From assembly GCA_900893395.1 (NCBI GenBank), contig CAAHFI011564488.1, forward strand, positions 1 to 29,089: a DNA stretch of 29,089 nucleotides. The letters are read 5' to 3'. The notes under the pieces are model-generated. The model was given only the letters and a program-made list of their open reading frames with translations, made no database searches and was not told the DNA's origin. Origin of the DNA: Euglena gracilis (Eukaryota > Euglenozoa > Euglenophyceae > Euglenales > Euglenaceae). Positions 9,528 through 19,289 of the stretch are shown here, in pieces (the stretch's first letter is position 1; each line of letters opens with the position of its first letter). Position numbers and translations under genes: made by a program.

Positions 9528-9990
9528 ATGAGTTTCATGACGCTGGATATAATATCTGAAGATGAAGCGAAGTACAACAGTGCATGCGGAACTTCCTTTT
9601 TGAACACAAATCCGGTGGAGCATTCCTGAGAGACGCCTCTGGGGAAGAAGTTCAAAGTTTTTGACGGCTGTCTTGCGTTGGCAAGGAGGATACTGGAATA
9701 CTGTTGGGGCGGCGAAGGAGCTGAGAGCTATCAGCGTCATATCTCTCGTCAGCGCCAGCTGGGTGGAGTATGTCATGCCGTTCTTTTTTTTGATTATCAC
9801 TTGCACTGGTACGTGTGATCGAAGTGCTGCGGTTGGAGCTGGCGAGAGAGCTGGAGATTGTGCCTTCAGGCTGGCCGAGACGTGGACCACGCTGCTGGAA
9901 GGCGCAACCGCTGAGAATAAAGGGAAGCAGAAGGTCGCGGCAAGCGCCGCGATGACAGAAGACGACGAGAACGACGACGAAGATGCCGCA
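9528..9990 (+). pseudogene. Gag-like fragment with acidic tail, interrupted
   Basis: A plus-strand frame beginning at ATG 9528 reads as a protein for roughly 100 codons. It includes ESYQRHISR and LFFDYHLHW, which resemble the Y...HI...(A)VL.(F/Y)D...R pattern common in the structural ORF1 of several retroelement groups. A second frame ends near 9990 in a run of Asp and Glu. The assignment to a gag-like protein rests on this short pattern only. There are a few interruptions. The neighbouring module M1 starts about 400 bases downstream. Confidence 0.35.
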
Positions 9991-10395
9991 GCGTAAAAAA
10001 CAGCGGAGCGGCTACCCTTGCAAGAAGATATGACCCCACTTCCCGGCCTGCCTCAGGCAGGCGGCGGCAGGCACAGATTACCCTGGAAACAAGTCCTGAA
10101 CGAGCTGCTGCACCTAAAAAACGCGAGCCGAGGGCAACAACAACAAACAGGACGCCAAGGCCCCCATGGACCAGATGCTCAAATGGGCACAACAAAAGAT
10201 TATTCATTTGATGACGATTACGGCCACCATCTACAGTCAGGTGGATACATTCCCAGAGGACCATTGAGTCCTCTCCCAGCAAGTGTTGTTCGCCATTGCG
10301 GAGTTAGAACAGGGTCTTATACAAGAATAGAATAGTCTAAGTACACCTGGAGCAATGTCTTCAACGTCAAATAGTCCGCTTTCAAAAAAAGACCT

Positions 10396-10779
10396 TTGAA
10401 ACAGGGGTGGTGCCGGGGTGGTCGCTCTCTTTGCAATCCACACCTTTTCTGCCGCCCGACCCGGGCCCCCTGTTTGGCTGGCTTCGGCGTCGCCTTGGGT
10501 TTTGAGTTTTTCTTGGATTTTGCTTTCCTACCCATTGGCAGGCAACTTTCACTTCAACATTTAAAACTGCAACCACAGAACAAAACTCAAATCTCCAAAT
10601 CTTCAGTCAGTCCCATGATCCAGATATACTCCAAGGTGGCACCAAGCGGCCACGACCCATGGGCCCAGCAATCAACTGACGAGGTTTGACTTTACAAAAA
10701 AACAAAAAAATATACAGCGCGCGCGCATTATCTGGCGCAGCCTAATTCATCTGAAAGGTAGGGACATGTCCAATGCCAC
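10396..10779 (-). repeat. Module M, copy M1 (~384 bp, TG..CA-like ends)
   Basis: On the minus strand the copy begins GTGGCATTGGACATGTCC near 10779 and ends CCACCCCTGTTTCA near 10396. It aligns with M2 and M3 along its whole length. It contains an ATG at 10535-10533 opening a basic frame (MGRKAKSKKNSKPKATPKPA). The sequence upstream of the ATG is well conserved between copies, including TCCCTACCTTTCAGATGAATTAGG. Downstream of M1 the frame soon ends and no known domain is seen. Confidence 0.7.
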
Positions 10780-10839
10780 GCTCCCCTTCCCAAAGGTGAC
10801 CCAGTCTCAAAACTCGACTTCCTGGGTCGTTGGACATGT

Positions 10840-11900
10840 CATCCTCCACCCCCCCCCCGTGGTGGAAACTCAACGGGGGGGCCTTCGGGTCCGAAGAGGA
10901 CCAAAAACATAATTCTGCCCCCCCCGGCCGATACCGGTGGGCGGGGGCCCCACGGTTTTGCACCACTGAAAACGCCTCCCCCCCTCCCTGTGTTCGATAT
11001 CCAGCGGGTGGGGGGCTCGGGCCGAAATCTTTCCTCCATGAATGGAATTGGAGTGTAAATCCCTCCTCCCTTCGGTTTAAACTCCTCCGATGGTGGATCC
11101 AAAGCAAAAGTCATTAAAAAGAATGCTGCCCCCCCCCCGCCGCAATCGAAACTCAGCGGGTGAGGGGTTTGGGTTGGAATTCTCTGGAAAAAAAACGTAA
11201 AACTGGAAATACACCCCCGCGGTCGAATCTCAGCGTCACCCACAAAACTCTCGCATTCTCTGAAACTCAAAACCTTGCATCCCCAGACTCACTGGTCTAA
11301 GCGGAAAAAGAAAGAAGATAAGGCAACAATCGCGGTCCAATGTCACAAAGATAGAAATTTCTAATGTCGAAACGTAAACCGTCAAAACATACCCACCACT
11401 CCCAGGGTAGGCCTCAAACGTTCCCACCAGGGCACCACAGCGAAGGGGGAGGACTGCGCAGCTTCGACCATCAAATTATCAACGTCACGAGCCAGACGTC
11501 CCCTCCGGTCGTAACTCACCAGGGGTCAGGAAAAAGGTAATGTACCCCCACACCTGGGGTCGAAACTCACCAGATGGGTCATCTCATTCTCAAAACGGTA
11601 ATGTACCCCCCACCTGATTCAAAACACACCAGAATCTGTCATCTTTCACCTTAGTAGACGAAAAATGTACCCCCCCATCTGGGGTCCAGCCTCACCGGAT
11701 TGGTCATCTCATTCAGAAACCGAAACATGCACCCCCCACCTGGGGTCAAAACTCACCAGATTGCTTATCTCTTTGAGAAAACGAAACAGGCACCCCCCCA
11801 CCCGCACCAGGTGGGTCATCTCTTTCAGAAAACGATATATGTAACACCCCAACTTAAGTAGAATTACACCAGGGTCGTTTGTCACCCGAAACTCCCCAAA
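10840..11900. repeat. Decayed minisatellite, ~60-80 bp period, with C-runs
   Basis: The core word TCGAAACTCACCAG or a close variant, preceded by a run of C and followed by GGGTCATCTC, recurs along about 1 kb. Clear units begin near 11551, 11611, 11676, 11737 and 11799 (spacings 60, 65, 61 and 62). More diverged ones lie near 10863, 10990, 11071, 11146, 11222, 11497 and 11850. The left units have wider spacing and heavier C-runs. No protein-like frame is convincing. The minus strand is rich in G-runs, which could form quadruplexes. Confidence 0.7.
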
Positions 11901-12176
11901 ACCAGCATCAACCCAACCTGGGGTTGTAAATGCCCAGCACGGGAACCCCAAAATGCTGGCCAACTCTAAACAGGAGGGCTAGCGGGGCGGAATTTTCACC
12001 CGTTACTCCGGCAGCGCCTTCGGTTCAGACACTCCCCCCTCTCACTCCCACCATCCCTGGTGGCGGAGCAGGCAGTCGTTCCACCTCTTCCGCTTCTCTG
12101 TCTCCATCAGCGGCCTCATCTCCGACAGCACATCACATTTTCGAGCTCGGGCTTCCAGCTCGTACTCCACGGCCAA

Positions 12177-13208
12177 TCATTGAGACTCCGCTATGGACTC
12201 GTCCACATCCGCCGGTGGAGCCTCCGCCCTCGACGACGATGCATTGCTTCCTGGTCCTTCGGAGATGTCCTGGACGCCAAGATTGGGCTGGACGCCACTC
12301 ATCGCACAGTGGAATCCAAGATCAGCCCAGCAAAATCCACCACACTTCCTTCCTTCCCACGGCTTGATTCTAACGGCCGCCGGGGCGGAGAACTCAGGGA
12401 CCCCAGCGGCCGAAGCAGTGCTTGAGGTTTGGATCTCCATCGGTACATCACCCACATTTGAGTACTCGGGGACCCCAGCGGCCGCAGCAGGGCTGGCATT
12501 TTGGAACTCCATTGGCCCTCGACCCCCAGCTGCCGAAACACTGCTGGGGTCCGCAGCTGCATGCCCAATGCCGTCATCCTCGGTGTCGGCATGCCCAATG
12601 TCGTCATGCCCAATGCTGCACATCCCCAGAGCGGCCGAAGCTCTGCTCGGATACCCTCTCTCGGAGGCCTAAGCACAACCGGCCTTCTGAGTGGCCAAAT
12701 CCTGAGCGGTTGTACAGGGCCGGGTCGTGCCACCATCATGTCCAACTTCAGCATTCTGGGTCAGGACATCCACCACCTGCCCTGACCTGGCCGCCACTGC
12801 AGGCACACCTCTGTCATCTGAATCACCAGTCAGGCTAGCCCCATGATGCACCCCATCTGCATGTGGCGCATCTGCAGCATGCACCCCTTGTGCATCTGAG
12901 GCATCTGCAGCATGCACCACATGTGCATCTGCGGCATGGCCCAAATGATCCAAATGTGCACCTTGAACATGTTGACCATGACCAGCGCCAGGATGCACAA
13001 CTGTTGCATGCACCAGTCCAGCATGCTCCACTGTATCTTCGGTAGGATCTTCACAGTTGAGTTGATTGTGAAACAGGGGTGGCGCTTGGGTGGGGGCTCT
13101 CTTCGCAATCCACACCTTTTCTGCCGCCCGACCCCGGGCCCACTGTTTGGCTGGCTTCGACTTCGCCTTGGGTTTTGTATTTGAATTGGATTTTCCTTTC
13201 CTACTCAT
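12177..13208 (-). CDS. Ala/His-rich frame starting inside module M2, unrecognised
   Basis: The frame starts at ATG 13208-13206 within M2 with a basic Lys/Pro/Ala tail (MSRKGKSNSNTKPKAKSKPA). It passes into a repeat region with AHAADA-like units (about 12840-12990), then into a region with GVPEYSN and GVPEFSA repeats (about 12380-12520), and ends near 12177 in an Asp/Glu-containing stretch. It is open along most of its ~344 codons with one interruption. Tandem direct repeats at 12391-12440, 12464-12511 and 12519-12555 underlie the protein repeats. No known domain is visible. It could be an ORF1-like protein, or low-complexity sequence that is open by chance because of its repeats. Confidence 0.35.
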
Positions 13209-13366
13209 TGGCAGGCTACTTCCACTTCAACTTTTCAAAATTCAACCACAGCACAAAACTCAAATCTCCAAATCTTCAGTCAGTCTCATGATCCAGAAAT
13301 ACGCCAAGGGGCCATTATCTGGCGCAGCCTAACTCATCTGAAAGGTAGGGGCATATCCAATGCCAC
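13067..13366 (-). repeat. Module M, copy M2 (~300 bp, internally shortened)
   Basis: On the minus strand the copy begins TGTGGCATTGGATATGCC near 13366 and ends CCACCCCTGTTTCA near 13067. It matches M1 and M3 but lacks about 80 bases that the others have between the GCCAAG word and the TGGCGCAGCC word. Its outer end abuts the RNase H end of DIRS fragment A3. Its inner end leads into the Ala/His-rich frame. Confidence 0.7.
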
Positions 13367-14058
13367 AGTGGCAGTTTTTTGTTGCCAGGGAGGAAAAGAA
13401 TTCTGCTTCTAATTATATGAAATTTGTGAATTGCTTTCTGAGCCATTGAACAAGCTGGGTGCCCAAAGAGTAATCCCCCTGTCGACTTTCTGTCTGCTTG
13501 TGGGGTCTGCCAGGCATTCTTTTGAAGGCACCCATTTTACCTAGAGGTTTACTTGATGCTCCATGAAACATTCGCAAAATGGTCTTAGCATTTTGTTGAA
13601 GGATTCCCCCCCATTTTGCCAGGTAATAGCAATATACCTGGCTGTCTACGGACAAAGAAACTGTTTCCCCATGTTTAGCTCAAACTTCTCACAGTGCTGA
13701 TTGCTGCACTGAGCTCCTTTACATTCATGTGTAAAATTGAATCTTTTCTCGAAAATTTATGCAAAATTTCTCTTGTGTGGATGTCCAGCCCCCCCCCCAG
13801 GCATGGGTGCTGCTGTCTGGGTGTAACTCTCTGGTTGCATTTTGGTGGTAAGTTCTGCTCCCCAGGTGTCCAGCAGAATTTTTTATCCCCTAATTGGGAG
13901 TTGATCTCCTGTGAAATGGGGTGTTTTGAGTCCCAGGGGGCTGTGGACTTTGCCACCAAAAATCTTGCAAGGTTGTTTATAAAAGCCCTTAAAAAGGGCA
14001 GGGACATTGGATTGCATCTTATTTGACCCAAAATGGCAGCAAATTGGCTTTTTGACAT
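13367..14058 (-). mobile_element. DIRS-like fragment A3: RT end plus RNase H (fossil)
   Basis: This fragment aligns with 3590-4287 of copy A1. It includes NVKELSAAISTVRSLS (about 13675-13722) and the later MPGRPHKQ and QLVQWLRKQF stretch (about 13420-13510). The left limit is the junction with module M2, where GGCAACAAAAAACTGCC leads directly into TGTGGCATT. The right limit, at 14058-14070, abuts the recombinase N-terminus of family B in the same orientation. It holds only part of an element and has a few interruptions. Confidence 0.75.
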
Positions 14059-14069
14059 GTAATCTTTTT

Positions 14070-14623
14070 TCAGCAGAGGGTGAAAAGAAACATGGTGGAA
14101 ACCAGGGAGTGATGTGAAAACAAATGAAACGTTTCTTCCTCGGCACTCGACATGTTGTGCAGCTCCAGGATGCTGGACACAATGTCCAAGGTGGTGGCCT
14201 GCAGGGGGTCCAGACCCTTGTCCTGCAGCATAACGTACAGCTTTATGAAGGCCCTGTCATATCTCATTAAAGTAGATGTACTTTTTAAGATAATGTCCAT
14301 TTGCCATTTGACATTTTTTTGCTGTTCCAAAAGGCACCTGAAACAATGCCGCAGGCTAGGGGCAATTTTGGCCTGGGCATTGATTCTCCCCAACAATTTA
14401 TGAACATCCCTTGGCAGTGCGGGGCCACTAGCGTTTTCACCCAAGGTTTGGACATTGTTGTTAATAGGGGCCAGCATGCACTTGAAACCCACATTGGGGT
14501 TGTTAAAAGGCATTTGACCTGTTTGTTCATGGAACGTTTGACGAGCCAGGGCACTATGGAATTCCAGGGAGGGCTCGCATACAATTCCCCCACCCCTTGC
14601 AGGCTGCAGTTTAGAGTATCCAC
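14070..14623 (-). pseudogene. Tyrosine recombinase N-terminal part of family B (fossil)
   Basis: The segment with LMRYDRAFIKLYVMLQDKGLDP and ATTLDIVSSILEL (about 14170-14290) aligns with LMRYQSAFTQLWMILEKKGLAP and ATTDQVADALNQLF of A2 (about 18370-18485). This is the helical core-binding half of the recombinase. The catalytic half with the HxxR box and Tyr is missing because fragment A3 follows immediately. A few interruptions are present. Confidence 0.65.
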
Positions 14624-15114
14624 CAGAAAAGCCTGGTGGTTAGGCCGCCTGGTTCAAAATTTTGGGAACTTCGTGTTACCTTGGGATTCAAACATGTCCA
14701 CTGATGGGGTAATCTGCAAATGTTTTGAAAGATGACGGGGTTGAGGGTATAATCTCCCCTATCTTGTGGCCATCTTGTCAGGGGGTCTACCACCATCTTT
14801 TCGGAGGGGATGAACTGGTCCTGCAGCTGAATTCTGTTTTCCCTGCACCACTTCAAAAGGTGATGTAAAAATATGTTTAGGAGTCCTTTCTCGACCCCAC
14901 ATTTCTGCAGGTATCTGAGTGTTACCTGATTGTCCACTTTTAGTAGGACAGTCTCCCCCTTTTTTGCAAGGGCTTTTGCAGTGTTTACTGCAGCAGCCAA
15001 TTGCTTTGCATTTGTGTGGAGCAAACTTTGCTCCCCCCAAAACTCTTGAATGAACAACTTTTGTGTACTATTCACCTCCCCCCAGGCCCAGGTGGATGAA
15101 TCTGAATGCAGCAC
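14611..15114 (-). pseudogene. RNase H and following region of DIRS family B (fossil)
   Basis: The frame is open over 168 codons and includes LHSDSSTWAWGEVN near its start, TNAKQLAAAVNTA, and LLKVDNQVTL, the acidic landmarks of a DIRS RNase H. It continues into WPQDRGDYTLNP, a conserved word that follows RNase H in DIRS-like elements. It is the best-preserved part of family B here. RNase H degrades the RNA of the cDNA hybrid. Confidence 0.8.
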
Positions 15115-15659
15115 AGGTTTGGGTGTCTTTCAAAAATGGTCGACCTGCCCCTGGCACCAAAAAAAACTTTGACGGTCTTGATTTCCGCCTTCAGCTGGGG
15201 GGGGTATGGGTCCTGTAAAATACCACCCAATGGTGGCGTTCAACTGGCTGAATTTAAGTAATTCTGGTGTGACCAGCCTCAAAAAAAGGAAGGACAGGGA
15301 GGTATGATCGTACCTACCCTAGGATGCTGGCAATTTTTCTGCAAGAAAGGCTTTGAGCCAAGACCACTTTTCCCAGTTCTTTTCGGATGATGTTTACTTT
15401 TACAAGTGGCACCTCCAGCAGCCCATCCTGGAGGTTGATGATGAACCCCAGGTGCTGCAGCTTTTGAGAACGGGAGAATGGATTTTTTGAGGTTTATCCT
15501 GAAACCTGCAGAACACAAATTTTGGATCATCATGGTCAGCTGCTATTTTTCCAAGTTTTCTGAGGAACCAATTAGTATGATATCGTCCACATAACCAACT
15601 GCCGAGTCGTCCAGAGGGACCAACAAAAGAAATCAAGCCCATTTCCGCAGCCACATTTT

Positions 15660-16522
15660 TGGTTCATTTGACGTCTTGAAGTATTCAAATTTTCAAAATG
15701 CCTCTAAATAAGGCAAAATGAAAGGAAACCTACAGATATTAAAATACAGTGTAAACGCCTTATGCACATGTCACATGTCTTTCTTGGAAGTTACACAGCT
15801 GACCAAAGTCACACCGAAATTCTGCTGCCTCGTGTTTGATTTGACTTTAAGATTTCAAAAACTTTTCAAAATGAAGCAAAATGAATAAAAGTTTCAACAC
15901 CAAAAGCAGCCTTTAAACTGCCCTGTCTAACCATATTTTGGTTTCAGAGTAAAGACGTAATTAAGTTCATCAAGCACTGTCGCTGGAATATGATGGAGTT
16001 TGTTTCATTTTTGAAATTGTTGGCGTTTCGTGATTTTGTGCCTTTGGGTGATTCCTCCGACCAGGTTTCAACAGCAAAAGGGGCCCTTAAACTGCCCTGT
16101 CTAACCACGTTTTGGTTTCAGTGTAAAGCCGTAATTAAGTTCAAGTATTTAAGTAACTTTGTTCCTTAAAATACAGTGATTCCGCGGGCCAGGTAGGGAA
16201 TTACGGGAGCCCTCATGGAACGGATTTTTTCTTTCTCGCCTGTCCCAAGCTCTGGCGTGTCTGCGACACCAAACAGTGCTTCAAGCCCCCCACTCTACCA
16301 CTCTCGTCCATCCCTTCTTTGGGCCGAAAAAAACCGTTTTGTACCCTCCAGTTTGGGGCGGTTTTTTGGGGGGCCCAAAAAAATAAGAAATACCACATAT
16401 CGCGAAAAATGAAGCAGAACCAAGCAGAACGGCCGGATATCCAAATTGAAGCCTTTATAATTCCCAATTGAACAGTTTTTTAGTGCAGCCAAGCCCGAGA
16501 TATGGCTGATTTACAGCCCAAA
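15660..16522. repeat. AT-rich insertion in family B RT with ~175-bp direct repeats
   Basis: This stretch has no convincing frame. A block starting GTTTCAACACCAAAAG at about 15889 recurs at about 16065 (GTTTCAACAGCAAAAG) and extends through TAAACTGCCCTGTCTAACCA, TTTTGGTTTCAG and GTAATTAAGTTCA, about 80 bases, at a period of ~175. A weaker earlier unit lies around 15690 (TTTTCAAAATG, repeated at 15868). The right part (16200-16450) contains the hairpin listed separately. It is probably a non-autonomous mobile element or a short satellite array. No terminal inverted repeat or target duplication was found by eye. Confidence 0.6.
16318..16379. repeat. Long hairpin (8 + 9 bp arms)
   Basis: TTTGGGCC (16318-16325) and AAAAAACCG (16328-16336) pair with CGGTTTTTT (16359-16367) and GGCCCAAA (16372-16379) around a 22-base loop, with a small internal bulge. 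It lies inside the AT-rich insertion and could be part of its secondary structure. Confidence 0.65.
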
Positions 16523-17125
16523 TCAGTCGTGCAGGCTTGTCAGCACATTCATGAGGGACATGAAAAGTTTTGTGAGAGCGCTTAGACCAAAACAAGCTCC
16601 TTGAAACTCACACAGTCCTCCTCCTACCTCCATCCTTACAAATGTTTTGAAACTTTCTTGAATGGCCAGGTGGAAGTAAGCATCCTTCATATCCAGCTTT
16701 GCCGCATACCAACCTTGCTTGAGGAGGGTGAAAATGTTGGAAATGTTTCCCGGGGCGAATCTTTCTGAGGAAAAATAAAGATTGAGTTCCCTGCAGTCTG
16801 CAATAAGACGATGTTTCACCTCCTGCCCTTGTGGTTTGGATAACACAAACCAGGGCACCACACGTCTGGTGTTTTGTGGATCTGTGACCACTCTGACAGC
16901 TCTTGACGTTTGTAATCATCCAAAATTTATGTGGCAAGTACCGTTTTTGGCCTGTTCTTTTGCTGGGGGAATGTGAAAAATTTTTCTGGAAGGGGTCAAT
17001 CTGCCACCACCTCTTGTTAAAAAATTTGCAACGTTTTGGGGTGAGCATGGGTTTCCACCAGGGGAGACATTCACTCAACCTCTGAAAGAAAGGGGAGTCT
17101 TTCCAGATTTCCTCCTGACTCAGGA

Positions 17126-17606
17126 TTATCTACCATCCTTCCTTCCCACTCTCCTCGCTGCTGCTGCAGGTTGAGGCCAATGGCCCTCGTTGGGGCTGAC
17201 TGATGTTGAACGTGGGGTTGTGGGACAAGAAGAACGCTGTGGAGTATCTTGCTTTTTCGATAGCAGGGTAGCTTGACTTCTGTTGACCCCAGTCTGTGTG
17301 CTGTCTGGTACTCTCTCCAGGTGCGTGGATGTCAGGGCTCCTTTATCCTGCAATGTATAAGGAGGGAGGAGTGGGATTTGACTGGGTGCCATATCCTTTG
17401 GAAGTCCAGGGACTTCTCCATACTTGGCTGCCATAGCCTCCTCTTCCACCCTTGAATCCTCCTCTGAAACCGTTGAATCCTCCTTTTAATTTCCAGCCTC
17501 GGCTGCCCGTGGAGGTGGGAAAATGCCACCATTCCACCCTACCCACCGGTGTGTTCATACCAGCAATGTTCAGCTGCTGAGTGCTCTCCACCTGAAGGTG
17601 TGGCAT
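17126..17606 (-). pseudogene. ORF1-like Gly/Ser-rich tail of DIRS family B
   Basis: Minus-strand frames show an FxGG-rich stretch (about 17427-17489: KGGFNGFRGG, FKGGRGGYG), as in RGG-type RNA- or DNA-binding tails. A Thr/Ser/Pro-rich linker that ends in GRKDGR near 17130 follows. The stretch lies directly before the RT region, so it fits the ORF1 slot. Two frames are used and some interruptions are present. Its beginning coincides with the outer end of module M3. Confidence 0.45.
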
Positions 17607-17981
17607 TGCACCTGTCCCTACCTTTCAGATGAATTAGGCTGCGCCAGGTAATGCACGCGCGCTGCACACTGTACTTTTGCTATTTTCTGTAAAGGAAAAC
17701 CTCATGAGTTGATTTCTGGGCCCATGGGTCGTGGCCCCTTGGCGTCATCTGGATCATGGAACTGACTGAAGATTTGGAGACTTGAGTTTTGTGCTGTGGT
17801 TGAAATTTGAAAAGTTGAAGTGGAAGTAGCCTGCCAATGGGTAGGAAAGCAAAACCCAAGGCAAAGGCAAAGCCCAAGGTGAAGCCGAATCCAGCCAAAC
17901 AGGGGGCCCGGGGTCGGGCGGCAGAAAAGGTCTGGATTGCGAAGACAGCCCCACCCCGGCGCAACCCCTTTTTCACCCCGA
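17600..17981 (+). repeat. Module M, copy M3 (~382 bp, TG..CA ends)
   Basis: The copy begins GTGTGGCATTGCACCTGTCC and ends GCGCAACCCCTTTTTCA. It matches M1 and M2 in reverse complement. An ATG at 17837 opens a basic frame (MGRKAKPKAKAKPKVKPNPA) that continues without break across the module end at 17981 into the recombinase region of A2. The ATG lies about 145 bases from the module end in the full-length copies. Confidence 0.75.
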
Positions 17982-18253
17982 TTTGTGGCCAGGTGGTCCC
18001 ACTGGGGAGCCACAGCAGTGGATGCATTACGATGCCCCTTGGACAACATGGGGGGTCTTCATGCACACACCCCCTGGTCAATAGTTCCAAAATTTCTGAA
18101 CAAGTTAAAAACGTTTCCACCGTCCAAAGTTTTGATCGTCACACCCTAGTGCGATTCAGCGACCTGGCCCGAACTAATAAAGATGAAAGTTCAGGGACCC
18201 CCTGCCTGAAGATCACTACCTACAGGGGTATGTTCACCAACTGCAGGGGGTAA
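17837..18253 (+). CDS. Open frame: module M basic N-terminus fused to recombinase N-terminal region
   Basis: The 138-codon frame starts in module M3 and its first ~48 codons are Lys/Pro/Ala/Arg-rich (KPKAKAKPKVKPNPAKQ, then RGRAAEKVWIAK). It then enters sequence homologous to A1 4290-4550, with CITMPLGQHG matching CITMPTGQHG. A basic tail could bind nucleic acid or act as a nuclear-localisation signal; that is inference. It is a part of the A2 fossil and ends before the core-binding region. Confidence 0.5.
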   Translation: MGRKAKPKAKAKPKVKPNPAKQGARGRAAEKVWIAKTAPPRRNPFFTPICGQVVPLGSHSSGCITMPLGQHGGSSCTHPLVNSSKISEQVKNVSTVQSFDRHTLVRFSDLARTNKDESSGTPCLKITTYRGMFTNCRG

Positions 18254-19250
18254 AAAATGCCACCCCCCCCCCAGGTGGCCCCTCCTTCGCATGGTTTGCT
18301 CAGGCAAACTTTGGAGGGGAAGCAAATACAAATTGTGACCATTAACAATTTGAAGTGCAGAATTAGCAGCTTAATGCGTTATCAAAGTGCCTTTACACAA
18401 CTTTGGATGATTCTAGAAAAAAAGGGGTTAGCCCCCCGTCACGCCACAACAGACCAAGTGGCTGATGCTTTGAACCAATTATTCCAACCTTCTCAGACCC
18501 AGGCCCGTAATGCATACAGTGCCATGCTTTTGATTCCAGGATTTGGATTTCACACTTTTTTGACCCCATATAAGAAGCTTTGGAACCAAAATTTGGAGAA
18601 GTATGGAGCATTGTGAGAGCTGGCCAAGGCCCCTACGCCCACTGATACTTGTACATTGCGCACACGGCGTATTTTTTTGCTCGCGAATCCTCTGGTTACA
18701 GGTTCTCCGACTTAGCACAGGTCAAACGAACCACCAGTGTGTTTGGTAGGGCACCCTACATCAAAATTAAACGTAAAGGGCAAAAACTTCACAAGTGGGA
18801 GAGGGTTGTGTCCATACCCCAGTGTCCACAAATAAGCCCCTTTCATTTAATGATGTGTTATATGGCTGCCACACGTTCACTTGTTAGACCTGGGGGCTCT
18901 CTTTTAATTTCATTAAAAAAAACCCCTTCAGGGAAATAAGTGCAAACACAAATGCCTCTGTCACAAAACAATTTTTGGCCAAACATGGGGTACCCCTCAT
19001 GTGTGGAGGACCCACTCCACCAGAGGGGCAGGAGTTGGTTTCTTCAAAAATTTTGGCCTCTGCCCGAGAAGTTTGTGAAATTGGTCAGTGGAGGGTGGTG
19101 GAGGCCTTTACGGCCCATTACCAACGACTTGGTGCCGAAAGTACCTTAGAAAATGCCCTGGCCCCCCAAATCTTAGGGCACAATCAGGCCTCACAAGGGC
19201 AAACTGCGGAGCCTTTCCTCCCTTGGTGGTTTTCCCCGAGGGAGTACGCT
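17982..19250 (+). mobile_element. DIRS-like fragment A2: tyrosine recombinase (fossil)
   Basis: The sequence aligns with 4290-5550 of A1. Core-binding residues lie at about 18250-18560. The catalytic half includes INVKR/IKIKRKGQKLHKW-type residues near 18755-18800, ISPFHLMMCYMA near 18830-18870, the HSTRGAG box at 19013-19033 (His and Arg of the HxxR motif) and the candidate nucleophile Tyr at 19119-19121 in AHYQRLG. These are the marks of a tyrosine recombinase, which inserts DIRS cDNA circles. No RT precedes it on this strand: module M3 is directly in front. Roughly ten interruptions are present. Confidence 0.8.
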
Positions 19251-19289
19251 TCCCTTTCGTTTCTTGGCCACCAACTGCCAAGGGCTGTG

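Larger units (their letters stand above)
15279..17078 (-). pseudogene. Reverse transcriptase of DIRS family B, split by an insertion (fossil)
   Basis: RLIADCRELN (16781-16810) and LDMKDAYFHLAI (about 16661-16696) are the fingers and first catalytic region. The palm box YVDD lies at 15582-15593, and FRINLKKS-type residues near 15470-15500 follow. In A1 the matching landmarks are about 150 bases apart; here they are about 1,080 apart because a foreign segment of roughly 860 bases (about 15660-16522) lies between them. There are several additional interruptions. Confidence 0.8.
14070..17599 (-). mobile_element. DIRS-like retroelement, family B (fossil, 3' truncated)
   Basis: In minus-strand order there is a Gly-rich ORF1 tail (about 17606-17126), RT (17078-15279, split by an insertion), RNase H (15114-14611) and the N-terminal part of a tyrosine recombinase (about 14600-14070). 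Content and order match DIRS-like elements, but the proteins differ clearly from family A, so this is a second family. The catalytic half of the recombinase is absent: the copy ends where fragment A3 begins. It carries roughly ten interruptions and an ~860-bp insertion, so it is an old copy. Confidence 0.8.

Noticed and set aside
10840-11900. CRISPR-like array
   Set aside because: Units are degenerate, have no separate unique spacers of constant length, and lie in eukaryotic repeat DNA without cas genes.
11930-12425. Plus-strand Ser/Pro-rich frames
   Set aside because: They are opposite-strand readings of the Ala/His-rich repeat region and show only low-complexity composition.
17600-17981. 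Module M as a simple solo LTR
   Set aside because: TG..CA ends fit, but flanking bases show no target duplication in any of the three copies and the module carries a start codon used by downstream frames; kept as an unnamed module.
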